Source: Sinorhizobium sp. BG8
Lineage (GTDB): Bacteria > Pseudomonadota > Alphaproteobacteria > Rhizobiales > Rhizobiaceae
DNA length: 64,000 bases
Assembly: GCF_016864555.1 (NCBI RefSeq)
Contig: NZ_CP044011.1
Span: forward strand, 3,429,501 to 3,493,500
Reading direction: 5' to 3'
The translations under genes and the position numbers were made by a program. Below the pieces are notes generated by a model. The model made no database searches. It was not told where the DNA came from and saw only the letters and a list, made by a program, of their open reading frames with translations. Positions 17,566 through 26,100 of this stretch are shown here, in pieces. The stretch's first letter is position 1. Every line of letters starts with the position of its first letter.

Positions 17566-18668
17566 TACTGGCTCCCTCCCGCCTGCGTCTGCGCAGCCTT
17601 GCCGAGTTCGTTCAGCGGAAGGAAGGGCACCACGCCCTGCCGGCTCTCGCCCTCGTTGATGATAACCTTCTTGGAATTCTTCAAGACGCTTTCCATGGTT
17701 TCGAGGAACAGACGCTTGCGTGTGACTTCGGGCGCCGTCGCATACTGCTCGTAGATCGAGACGAAGCGCTGCGCTTCACCTTCCGCTTCCTTCACGACGC
17801 GGTCCTTGTAGGCTGCCGCCTCTTCGCGGACCTGAGCGGCCTGGCCTCGTGCGAGACCTAGCTTCTGGTTGGCGTACTGGTTGGCTTCCTCGACGAAGCG
17901 GTCTTCGTCCTGCTCGGCGCGCTGCACTTCGTCGAAGGCGTCGGCCACTTCACGCGGCGGCGATGCGTCCTCGATCGCGACCGTGTTGACCGAGATGCCG
18001 GAACCGTAGGAGTCCATCGTCGCCTGGATCGTCGCTTTCACGCTTTCGGCGATCGCCTGGCGGTTGTCGCGGAAGATGTCCTGGGCAGGACGGCGGCCGA
18101 CGACTTCGCGCATGGCGCTCTCGGAAACCTGCTGCAGGGTTTCGGCCGGATATTCGAGGTTGAAGAGGTAAGCCTTGGGATCGGTGACGGAGTACAGTAC
18201 CGAGAACTGCACGTTCACGATGTTCTGGTCGCCCGAAAGCATCAGTCCGGAATTCTCGGAATTGACCGATGCGCCCTTGCGGCCGATGTTCTGCTGCTGC
18301 TCGGTGATCTTCACCAGCTCGACGGTTTCAAGCGGCCAGAAGTGGAAGTGCAGGCCCGGCATGGACACTTCTTCCTTCGGCTTGCCGAAACGCAATTCGA
18401 CGCCGCGCTCGTCCGGCTGGACCGTGTAGATCGAGTTCATCAGCCAAAACACGCCGATCAGAAGCAGCGCGATGATGACGACGCCGCCGTTGAAGCCCCC
18501 CGGCATGACATTCTTCAGCTGGTCCTGGCCACGGCGGATGATCTCCTCGAGGTCCGGCGGGCCGCCGCCGCCGCCACGCGGACGGTTCGGGCCTTGCCCC
18601 CACGGTCCCTGATTGTTGCCGCCGCCGCCCCACGGGCCGCCGCCGCCGTTTTGATTGCTCCAGGGCAT
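17565..18668 (-). CDS. hflK: FtsH protease modulator HflK
   Basis: Partner of HflC in the FtsH-regulating SPFH complex. The 367-residue protein has a Gly/Asn/Pro-rich cytoplasmic N-terminus (about 1-60), a membrane helix at about 62-85, the band-7 domain (YTVQPDERGVELRFGK) and an Ala/Glu-rich coiled segment. I start it at the ATG at 18668 (MPWSNQNG), preceded by GAGG, rather than at the TTG one codon earlier. A strong promoter lies about 75 bases upstream. Confidence 0.95.
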   Translation of the reverse strand: MPWSNQNGGGGPWGGGGNNQGPWGQGPNRPRGGGGGPPDLEEIIRRGQDQLKNVMPGGFNGGVVIIALLLIGVFWLMNSIYTVQPDERGVELRFGKPKEEVSMPGLHFHFWPLETVELVKITEQQQNIGRKGASVNSENSGLMLSGDQNIVNVQFSVLYSVTDPKAYLFNLEYPAETLQQVSESAMREVVGRRPAQDIFRDNRQAIAESVKATIQATMDSYGSGISVNTVAIEDASPPREVADAFDEVQRAEQDEDRFVEEANQYANQKLGLARGQAAQVREEAAAYKDRVVKEAEGEAQRFVSIYEQYATAPEVTRKRLFLETMESVLKNSKKVIINEGESRQGVVPFLPLNELGKAAQTQAGGSQ

Positions 18669-18741
18669 CAATACCTCTTTCTCTGGAAACTCCCTATCTC
18701 ACATGCGCGAAATGTTTTTCGGCGTCATATGAAGTGATCCC

Positions 18742-18770
18742 GTTATAGGTATCAGCCGACGGCCTTTCAA
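18742..18770 (-). promoter_or_regulatory. promoter of hflKC
   Basis: TTGAAA and TATAAC with exactly 17 bases between them in the folA-hflK gap; transcription would start about 60 bases before the hflK ATG. Confidence 0.65.
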
Positions 18771-18823
18771 CGGAGACGAACCAACTTACGGAGAAATGCG
18801 TCAAAATAGTCCAGCAAAATGCT

Positions 18824-19336
18824 CTAAATACGCTTCCAAGTTACGAAATGCATCGCGTGGCTGTCTTTTTCGCCGCGCTCCATCGGTTCCTCGAACACCC
18901 TCGAAAAGCGCGTCGTGTCGATGTCCGGGAAACGGGTGTCGCCTTCCACCTCCGCATCGACCTCGGTGACGTGGATGACGTCGGCCTTCGCGAAGACCTG
19001 CCGGTAGATCTCGCCGCCTCCGACAATGCAGATTTCGTCCACCCCGAGCTCTGCGGCGGACCGACCGGCTTGCTCCAGCGCCTCATCGAGGCTGCGCGCG
19101 ACCGACACCCCGTCGGCCGCAAACGAAGGATCGCGGGTGATGACGATGTTGGGCCGTCCGGGAAGCGGCCTGCCGATCGAGGTGAACGTCTTGCGCCCCA
19201 TGACGATAGGCTTGCCCATCGTCACCCGCTTGAAGCGCTTCAGGTCCGAAGGCAGTCTCCAAGGCAGATCCCCGTCGCGGCCAATGATGCCATTGCGCGC
19301 AACCGCCACGACGAGAACGATCTTCGGGTTTGCCAT
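18824..19336 (-). CDS. folA: dihydrofolate reductase
   Basis: NADPH-dependent reduction of dihydrofolate to tetrahydrofolate, replenishing the cofactor used by ThyA. The 170-residue protein has the DHFR signature VAVARNGIIGRDGDLPWRLP (with the active-site acid placed as Asp in SDLKRFK), MGRKTFTSIGRPLPGR and IVGGGEIY. It is immediately adjacent to the GST gene (no intergenic base) and downstream of thyA, a single transcription unit. Confidence 0.95.
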   Translation of the reverse strand: MANPKIVLVVAVARNGIIGRDGDLPWRLPSDLKRFKRVTMGKPIVMGRKTFTSIGRPLPGRPNIVITRDPSFAADGVSVARSLDEALEQAGRSAAELGVDEICIVGGGEIYRQVFAKADVIHVTEVDAEVEGDTRFPDIDTTRFSRVFEEPMERGEKDSHAMHFVTWKRI

Positions 19337-19951
19337 TCAGTTTCCTTCCGCCTGTTCGGGTCCTTCCGCCTGCTCCCGCGCCTGCGCGCGTTGCAGGGCC
19401 GGACGCTCGGCCATTCTTTGTATGTAGCGATCGATGGCCTCGCTTTCGGGCAGCAGATCGCGCATCCACATCAGCGAGGACGATACGATGATGTCGACCG
19501 ATGAGGGCCGGTCCCCGAGCACATAGGGTCTGGTCGAGAGCGTCTCGATCATGCGCTCGCACATCGCCTGGTGAAGCCGGGCAAGCTCGGCATTGACCAC
19601 CGTGGCGCCGCACATGTGGGCGACCTGCATCGGTTCCACCACGCCGGCATAGTAGGCGAGCCAGGAAAGATAGCGTCCGCGGTCGGGATCGCCGGGCGGA
19701 CGACCCATTTCGGAGTCCGGGAAAAGATCCGTCAGGTACTGGGCGATCGCCACGGATTCGGTGACCAGCGTTTCGTCGTGGATGAGCGCCGGCACCTGTG
19801 CGTGCGGATGCGGATTGCGCAGATCCGGCCCGCCCGAGCCGTCCCGGCGTCGTATGGTGACGACCCTGACTTCGTATTCGGCTCCCAGTTCCTCCAGCAG
19901 CCAGAGCATGCGGAACGAGCGCGACATCGGCGCGTGAACAAGCGTCAGCAT
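19337..19951 (-). CDS. glutathione S-transferase family protein
   Basis: Thioredoxin-fold GST of 204 residues: N-terminal domain with LVHAPMSRSFRMLWLLEELG and the cis-Pro/Glu-Ser glutathione site (VPALIHDETLVTESVAI), then an all-helical C-terminal domain (SVDIIVSSSLMWMRDLLP). The Ser in PMSRS may be the catalytic residue. It sits inside the thyA-folA unit, abutting folA, an unusual insertion. The C-terminus has a short Glu/Gln/Ala repeat (EQAEGPEQAEG). The substrate is unknown. Confidence 0.85.
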   Translation of the reverse strand: MLTLVHAPMSRSFRMLWLLEELGAEYEVRVVTIRRRDGSGGPDLRNPHPHAQVPALIHDETLVTESVAIAQYLTDLFPDSEMGRPPGDPDRGRYLSWLAYYAGVVEPMQVAHMCGATVVNAELARLHQAMCERMIETLSTRPYVLGDRPSSVDIIVSSSLMWMRDLLPESEAIDRYIQRMAERPALQRAQAREQAEGPEQAEGN

Positions 19952-19996
19952 GGTTTCCTCCCGAAATCCCGTGTTCCGCCGGCAGCGATCGCCCCG

Positions 19997-20791
19997 TTAC
20001 ACCGCGATCGGCGCCTTGATGCTTGAATCGGCCTCATAGCCGACGAGCTCGAAGTCCTCGAACTTGAAGGCGAAGAGATCCTTCACATCCGGATTGAGCT
20101 TCATGAAGGGAAGCGGCTTGGGACGCCGCCCGAGCTGGAGTTCTGCCTGCTCGAAGTGGTTGTGGTAGATGTGCGCGTCGCCGAGCGTGTGGACGAAGTC
20201 GCCAGGCCTCAGTCCCGTGGCCTGCGCGACCATCATCGTCAGCAGGGCATAGGATGCGATGTTGAAGGGAACGCCGAGGAAGATGTCGGCCGAACGCTGG
20301 TAGAGCTGGCACGACAGCTTGCCGTCAGAGACGTAGAACTGGAAGAGGCAGTGGCAGGGCGGCAGCGCCATTTCGTCGACCAGTGCCGGGTTCCAGGCCG
20401 ACACGATATGCCGGCGCGAGTGCGGGTTCTTCCGGATGCTTTCGACAACCGCCTCGATCTGGTCGAGGTGGCGACCGTCATGGGTCGGCCAGGAGCGCCA
20501 CTGGTAGCCGTAGACCGGACCGAGCTCTCCATTCTCGTCCGCCCATTCGTCCCAGATGCTGACGCCGTTCTCGTGCAGATAGCCGATGTTGGTGTCGCCT
20601 TTCAGGAACCACAGGAGTTCGTGGATGATCGATCGGAGGTGGAGCTTCTTCGTCGTCAGCACCGGAAACCCTTCGGCAAGGTCGAAGCGCATCTGGTAGC
20701 CGAAGACGGAACGCGTCCCCGTTCCGGTCCGGTCGGAACGGTCGCTGCCCTTTTCCATGACGTGAGCGAGAAGGTCGAGATATTGCTGCAT
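19997..20791 (-). CDS. thyA: thymidylate synthase
   Basis: Makes dTMP from dUMP with methylenetetrahydrofolate. The 264-residue protein is full length, with [12 protein letters not shown] (phosphate-binding Arg), the catalytic Cys in [13 protein letters not shown], and the [18 protein letters not shown] motif. First gene of thyA-GST-folA, with a clear promoter upstream. Confidence 0.97.
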   Translation of the reverse strand: MQQYLDLLAHVMEKGSDRSDRTGTGTRSVFGYQMRFDLAEGFPVLTTKKLHLRSIIHELLWFLKGDTNIGYLHENGVSIWDEWADENGELGPVYGYQWRSWPTHDGRHLDQIEAVVESIRKNPHSRRHIVSAWNPALVDEMALPPCHCLFQFYVSDGKLSCQLYQRSADIFLGVPFNIASYALLTMMVAQATGLRPGDFVHTLGDAHIYHNHFEQAELQLGRRPKPLPFMKLNPDVKDLFAFKFEDFELVGYEADSSIKAPIAV

Positions 20792-20819
20792 GGTCGCCGC
20801 CGATTCGTGTTTCAGCCCT

Positions 20820-20848
20820 AATCTAGAGCGTTAGAGGCGGCAGTCCAA
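20820..20848 (-). promoter_or_regulatory. promoter of thyA
   Basis: TTGGAC and TAGATT with 17 bases between them, ending about 30 bases before the thyA ATG. Confidence 0.55.
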
Positions 20849-20944
20849 ACGCCGGATCGAATTTTCCGCGATTTCCCCAGGGCCGCGCTTCGATTCGGTG
20901 ACCGATGGGGTATCGCGGGCTTGCCGGGTCGCGTCCGGGGTGCA

Positions 20945-20973
20945 ACCGGAACCTTGCATGCGCGGGTTCCGGT
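20945..20973 (-). terminator. hairpin downstream of the DUF2853 gene
   Basis: Perfect 9-bp inverted repeat (ACCGGAACC / GGTTCCGGT) with an 11-base loop, 19 bases beyond the DUF2853 stop. No T-run follows, so it may be a weak or factor-assisted terminator. Confidence 0.45.
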
Positions 20974-20991
20974 CGCCGTGTCCGTTGGAGA

Positions 20992-21303
20992 TCAGGCGAG
21001 TTCGCCGAGTTTGCCGAGTTCCTTCGCCGTCAGATAGTAGAACGTCACGCGGGACTTCGAGTTGTCGTCGGCCATGGCCTTGCATACGGCTTCGACGGCC
21101 TTGTCGGCCGCCCCGCCCGTCACGCCGAATTTCTTGGCGCACCACTTTTCCTTGACGCGGTCCAGTTCCTCGGGATCCGAGCATGAAACCAGTGAGGAGT
21201 CGCGATTGCGCAAGGCAATGCCGAGATGGCTGACGATCTTCTTGACGATGGCTTCGTCGGCACCGCTGTCATACTTGCGAACATCTGCGAGATAGTCAGT
21301 CAT
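20992..21303 (-). CDS. DUF2853 family protein
   Basis: A small soluble protein of 103 residues that resembles DUF2853: N-terminal YLADVRKYD, central HLGIALRNRDSSLVSCSD, then KWCAKKFGV and a C-terminal helix ending YYLTAKELGKL. The function is unknown. The ATG is preceded by AGGAG at good spacing. It diverges from the ssrA gene. Confidence 0.8.
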   Translation of the reverse strand: MTDYLADVRKYDSGADEAIVKKIVSHLGIALRNRDSSLVSCSDPEELDRVKEKWCAKKFGVTGGAADKAVEAVCKAMADDNSKSRVTFYYLTAKELGKLGELA

Positions 21304-21489
21304 GATGTCTCCTCTTCCTGTTCCAAGGCCGCCCGCTTCTTGTGGCGCACCACGCGATGCAGTTTTTCACGCGGAAATAGCAAGTCAAGGGCAAATGAAC
21401 GTGACCCGGGGCGCTGGAGCCGGCAGGAACGAAAGGGTGCAAGAAATGTCACAAAACCCTTTTCTTGGCACGCCGAAGCTCCTATATAA

Positions 21490-21815
21490 GCCCTGCTGTC
21501 TTCGGGCAGCTATGGCAATAAACGGGCGGTGTAATAAACCCATTGGACCCGGGGGCGGTACCCGGCGCCTCCACCAAAAACCGGTCAGTTCGGACCGGCT
21601 TTTGATGGGGGCGAAATAGGATCGACAAGGGCGTAAAGATCGACTTTTTGCTCGGCATTGTACCACCGTTATCGGGCTAAACTTATAGTTGCAAACGACA
21701 ACTATGCTGAAGCACGTCTCGCTGCCTAACGGCGGTGCGACACTTCAAATCAAGTCCTTGCGGGTAGCACTGTAAGGCGGGGTCCGGAGGCACCTGGCAA
21801 CAGAAGCCTTCACCT
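21490..21815 (+). ncRNA. ssrA: two-piece (circularly permuted) transfer-messenger RNA
   Basis: tmRNA for ribosome rescue, in the permuted alphaproteobacterial form. The acceptor piece comes first: a T-arm (GACCCGGGGGCGGTACCCGG) and acceptor strand ending in an encoded CCA at 21574-21576. A removable loop with its own hairpin (CCGGTC / GACCGG, 21581-21598) follows. The coding piece begins GGGGGCGAAATAGGATCGAC at 21607, pairs with the acceptor strand, and carries the tag frame at 21691-21729. The outer ends are approximate. A TATATAAG at 21483-21490 may be part of its promoter. smpB is not in the window. Confidence 0.93.
21691..21729 (+). other. tmRNA proteolysis-tag reading frame
   Basis: Twelve codons plus TAA encoding ANDNYAEARLAA; with the alanine carried by the tmRNA this gives the AANDNYAEARLAA tag typical of Rhizobiales. 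The terminal LAA is the ClpX signal and the AANDNYAE part the SspB contact. Confidence 0.95.
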
Positions 21816-22006
21816 TCTCGCCTTCCTTGAAATGGTTTATAGCTGTCACACATGACTCGTGCGGGCCAGTTCCGCGCACGACTGCGGTCGGGAATCCTAA
21901 AGATGCATGCCCCGGTTTGACGGCGGGCGGCACTTTGGGGCAAAAAGCCGCGATGCAGAGACGACATGGCGTGCAAGCGCTTGGCAAGAAAGAAAGACAG
22001 AACCTG

Positions 22007-22528
22007 ATGGCGCAAGACCACATCCGCTACGACATACTGGCTCAGGACGCTCTCAGGGGCGTTATCCGCAAGGTGCTTTCCGAAGTGGCCGCCACGGGAC
22101 ATCTGCCCGGCGAGCATCATTTCTTCATCACTTTCCTGACCGGAGCGCCGGGCGTTCGCATCTCGCAGCACCTCAAGGCCAAGTATGCCGAGCAGATGAC
22201 CATCGTCATCCAGCACCAGTTCTGGGACCTGAAGGTGACCGAGAGCCTGTTCGAGATCGGCCTCTCCTTCTCCGACACTCCCGAGAAGCTCGTCATCCCG
22301 TTCAACGCCATTCGCGGGTTCTATGACCCCTCGGTAAGCTTCGAGCTCGAATTCGACGTCCCTGCGGCGGAGGAGGAAGAAGAGCATTCGGCCGAGATCA
22401 CTGCCTATCCCGCAGCGGCGGAAAAGGAAGAGACCGCAGCCGAGCCCGCCAAGACCGGCGAAGACGATGACGGCAAGAAGCCGGGCGGATCCGTTGTCTC
22501 GCTCGACTCGTTCCGCAAGAAGAACTGA
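22007..22528 (+). CDS. sspB: SspB-alpha adaptor for ssrA-tagged proteins
   Basis: Adaptor that delivers ssrA-tagged substrates to ClpXP. The 173-residue protein has a folded SspB core (IRYDILAQDALRGVIRKVL, HHFFITFLTGAPGV, LKVTESLFEIGLSF, VIPFNAIRGFYDPSV) and a long acidic, disordered linker ending in the ClpX-docking-like VVSLDSFRKK. I start at the ATG at 22007; an in-frame ATG at 21827 would add residues coded by the end of the tmRNA region. It stands about 190 bases downstream of ssrA, whose tag it recognises. Confidence 0.92.
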   Translation: MAQDHIRYDILAQDALRGVIRKVLSEVAATGHLPGEHHFFITFLTGAPGVRISQHLKAKYAEQMTIVIQHQFWDLKVTESLFEIGLSFSDTPEKLVIPFNAIRGFYDPSVSFELEFDVPAAEEEEEHSAEITAYPAAAEKEETAAEPAKTGEDDDGKKPGGSVVSLDSFRKKN

Positions 22529-22543
22529 TCGGGAGCGGCGGCG

Positions 22544-22741
22544 ATGAGCGGCGACGTCGTCAACCTCCGCCAGTTCCGCAAGTCGAAGCAGCGCGCGGAG
22601 AAGGAGAAGCAGGCGGAGCAGAACCGCATCTCCTTCGGTCGCACCAAGGTCGAGAAAAACCTCACGCGCGCACTGAACGAGAAGGCCGAACAAGCCCATA
22701 CCCAGGGCAGGCTCGAAAAATCGGAAGACAAGCCGAAGTGA
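22544..22741 (+). CDS. DUF4169 family protein
   Basis: A 65-residue, highly charged protein matching DUF4169: MSGDVVNLRQFRK start, then Lys/Glu-rich helix and NRISFGRTKVEKN. Function unknown; conserved beside sspB and the ribbon-helix-helix gene in alphaproteobacteria as I recall. It begins 15 bases after sspB, so it is co-transcribed. Confidence 0.82.
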   Translation: MSGDVVNLRQFRKSKQRAEKEKQAEQNRISFGRTKVEKNLTRALNEKAEQAHTQGRLEKSEDKPK

Positions 22742-22844
22742 GCCGCTTCGCGCCGCAACTCCTGAAAATCCTCGACAGATCGGCAGCGTGGTTCCCCACC
22801 CGCAATCCGTTGCCGATGAGGTCCTGCCCAGGAGCGAGGCTGGG

Positions 22845-23069
22845 GTGATCCGTAAGCATTCTGCAACGCTCCATGGACACCGCACGAGCTTTTCGCTGGA
22901 AGAGCCCTTCTGGGAGGAGCTCAAGGCGATCGCCGCCCATCGTGCGCTTCCCCTCGCCGTCCTGATCTCGGAAATCGACGATGCCCGGCCGGCAGACAGC
23001 AACCTCTCCTCTGCCCTCAGGGTCCATGTGCTCGCCTGGCTGAAGGCGCAGGCAGAGACCGGCGGCTGA
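22845..23069 (+). CDS. ribbon-helix-helix domain protein
   Basis: A 74-residue protein with the ribbon-helix-helix pattern (VIRKHSATLHGHRTSFSLE, then FWEELKAIAAHRALPLAVLI), probably a small DNA-binding protein. I choose the GTG at 22845 because AGGAG lies 10 bases upstream and homologues begin at IRKHS; an ATG at 22788 would add 19 residues unlike the family. Third gene of the sspB-DUF4169 unit. Target unknown. Confidence 0.78.
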   Translation: MIRKHSATLHGHRTSFSLEEPFWEELKAIAAHRALPLAVLISEIDDARPADSNLSSALRVHVLAWLKAQAETGG

Positions 23070-23094
23070 ACGCTCGAAAAGTCCTATCTCCGTT

Positions 23095-23109
23095 CCGCGG
23101 CAACCGCGG
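23095..23109. terminator. short hairpin between converging genes
   Basis: CCGCGG repeated around a CAA loop directly before the AsmA-like gene's stop; could serve as a small bidirectional terminator. Confidence 0.35.
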
Positions 23110-23110
23110 C

Positions 23111-26100
23111 TCAGTTGAAGCCCGGGAGCACGTCAAAATTCAACGACTGGCCACGATTGGCCGGCGCGAGCTCCTCGCCGCCACCCGCGTTCGACCGCTG
23201 CCGTCGCTGCTGGCGGGCAGCCTCTTCGGCCGCAAGCCTCTCGGCGACTGCCTTTGCCTGCGCCTCCGCCTCCTGCAGCTTGCGGACCTCTTCTTCCCTT
23301 GCGGCAAACTCGGCCGCGGCCGCCGCAGCTGCCTTCTGCTCCGCGGAGTGACGCGCGGCGCGGATCTTGGCGTCAGCCCGGCGTCGATTTTCCTCGATCT
23401 CCTGAAGCCGGACGTTCTCGGCAATCCATTCACGCTGGCGCGCGCGGTACCGGTAGAGCGCGACCTCGCGGCGCAGGCGCTGCTTCTCGAGCACGTTCGC
23501 CTGCAGCGTCTCGACCCGCCGGCGCTCGATCTCGAACTTGCGGAGCGACAGGAAGTTTGCGAGCGGCTGTACATCAAGGGAGCGGCCGGGCGCATCGAGC
23601 AGTCCGGCCCAGGAAAGCACCACCTCCGGCTCCGCGCCCGCCAGCGCCTCGTCCCCGGCCCGGAAGCGCAATCCTACCTTCGATCCGATGCGCTGCTCGG
23701 AAAGCCCGATCTCGACGTCACCGGCAAATTCCGCATAGCCGTCGCCCGCCGAGATATTCTGTGCCCGCAACGTGCCCGAAGCGATCGAGAACGGAATGCG
23801 CGCAGCACCCAGCAGCGCCCGCCCCTGCATGATCTCGCGTTCGGCGATCGCCCCCGTTCTCTCCTTGGTAATGTCGCCCTTGACGCCGTCGGCAGCAGCC
23901 AGGATCGCCGGGAACGCCGCGGTATTGATACCCTGCACTTCCAGGCCGTTGAGCCGCGCCTCGCCGGAGCCGGTCGCGCTCTTCGCCATGGCCGCGATGC
24001 TCTTGCCGGAAGCATCGACGGCGAGCGTCAGCTCCGCGCGTCCCGTGCCCAAGGGCCCCTCGGACGAGGCCCAGACGATCTTCGAGAGATCGGCGCCCGC
24101 AAGATCCAGCCGTGCCTCCAATATGCCGTTCGCCTCCGCATTGACCAGTTTCAGCCGCCCCCCGAGCTTGCCGCCGAACCAATCGCCCTCGATGTCGTCG
24201 AGTGCGATGTCGCTCCCGTGCCAGCTGAGCGCGGTCTTGAAATTGTCGACGGCTCCATAGATGCCGGGCCAGAACTGGCGGGCGGTGAGCGCCAGGAAAA
24301 CATCGGCCGAATTCCATCCGGGATTGCCGAGCTCGCCGGTGTTCAGCCCACCCTGTGCAATGTCTTCGACAGGCCCCAGCACCGTTTCGGCTAGCCATGC
24401 GAGATCGATCGTGTCGAAGGCGAGCGTTCCCCGCCCCTTGGCGGACGCGGTGCGGTCGAGCGTGAAGTCCCCGGAAAAGCCGTTGCGGTCGGCCTTGCCG
24501 TCGATCCCGGTCAGGCGAAGCTCTTTCGGATCGATCGTGACCTCCGCCGAAAGCTTCAGCGGCAGGCCGGCACCCGATTGCGGCAATGCCACGCCGTTCA
24601 TCATCAGGTAGGGCTCGACGTCGTCGCTATCGAGCGCCACCGCGAGTGTCCCTGCCAGGAAATGGTCGGTGCCGAGCTGAACCTCGCCGTTGGCCGTCAT
24701 CGAGGTTCGTTCCGTCGTGAAGGCGACCGACACGTCGGCGGGACCTGCCTTGTCCTGCGTGATCTTCAGCGCCAGCAGGCCATTCGGCTCGGCGTCGAAG
24801 GGCAGCGGATCCATTCCGGCCTGCCCGACAAGAACCGTCGTCACCGGGTTCTCGAGCGTGCCGTTAAGCCGGAAGCTTCGGCCGAGGATCAGATCCGCGA
24901 GCGTGCTCGCCTGGACATGAAGCTCGACGCGGCCGCCATTCGCCGTCCCCGTCAGGTTCGCCGCGAGCGGTTCCTTGCCGCCTTCCGGCACCGAGGCCGT
25001 CATCTCGACGTCGGCATCGTCATAGTAGCCCGCGCTGCTCACGAAGCGGGAAACCACCGGATGCTGCGGCAGGTGCCGCGCCAGGAGCTCGGCCACCGGC
25101 TGCATCGCCCCCGCCTTGAGAGCCATGCGGAAGCTCCCCGTGGGCGAAAGCAGCGAGCCGCCCATGCGCCCGCCGATTTCGATCTGCGCGCCGGCGAGGG
25201 AATCGACGTCCAGCCGCTGGATCTGTAGGATCCCCTCCTTGAGCGACAACGCGGCGGAAACGCCGTCCGCCTCCTCGCCGAGACCGGAGAAATGGTCCGC
25301 CTTCAGGTCGAGCGCAATCGCATGCTCGAGCACCGTCGACATTGAAGCATCACCTGCAATAAGCCCGGCAAGCGCCTGAAGCGATTCGAGTTCCACCCGA
25401 TCGCCTTTCAGCTCCATCGAAAGCGTCGGCGTGCTGCCTGAGACGGACTGGCGTTCGATGCGCCCGGTCATCGAGGCGGGTCCGACCGCGAGCTCGAGGT
25501 TCTCGAAGCGTTGCAGTTCCTCGGTCAGGTCGACCTTCGCCGAGAAGCCGGCGGTCTTCAGCTTGCGGATGCGCGGATCGATCGAGCCCGCAAGCCAGGC
25601 CGCAAACCCGGAAGGCTGGTTCGATGCGAGCAGGAGATCGCCCGCGAAGCTGCGGGCCCCGCTGAGCGTGAGCCGCCCGCTCGCCTCAATCGTCGTGCGC
25701 CCGGGCAGCAGGGCCGCCCCTTTCTCGATTGTCCACCCGTCTCCGTCGGGCTTCACGTCCAGGCGCACGTCGCGCACGGTCGTGTCGCCGATGACGATTG
25801 CCGGCAGCGCAAGGCTGGCCCGTCCCGGGACCTGGGGTATGGGAATGTCGGCGACGATCGCAAGCAGCGCCTGCATCCGCTGGCGCGCCGAAAGCTGCGG
25901 GTTGCGGCCCGTCTTTCCGGCCTCCCCCTTGTTGCCGATGCGATTGACGTCGATCTGCTGCCCGTCGGCGATCAGCAGGAACTCCGGCTGCTTGCCGGTG
26001 TCGAGCGTCGCCTCGCCCGTCACCACATAGGGGTCCTCGGGATTGCCTGCCTCGAGCCGATAGTCCGGCACGCGCAGGCGCTCGTTCGAAAGCTCGAACT

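Noticed and set aside
21827-22006. Extended N-terminus for SspB
   Set aside because: The 60 extra residues would be encoded by the tail of the tmRNA region and do not look like SspB; the ATG at 22007 gives the family start.
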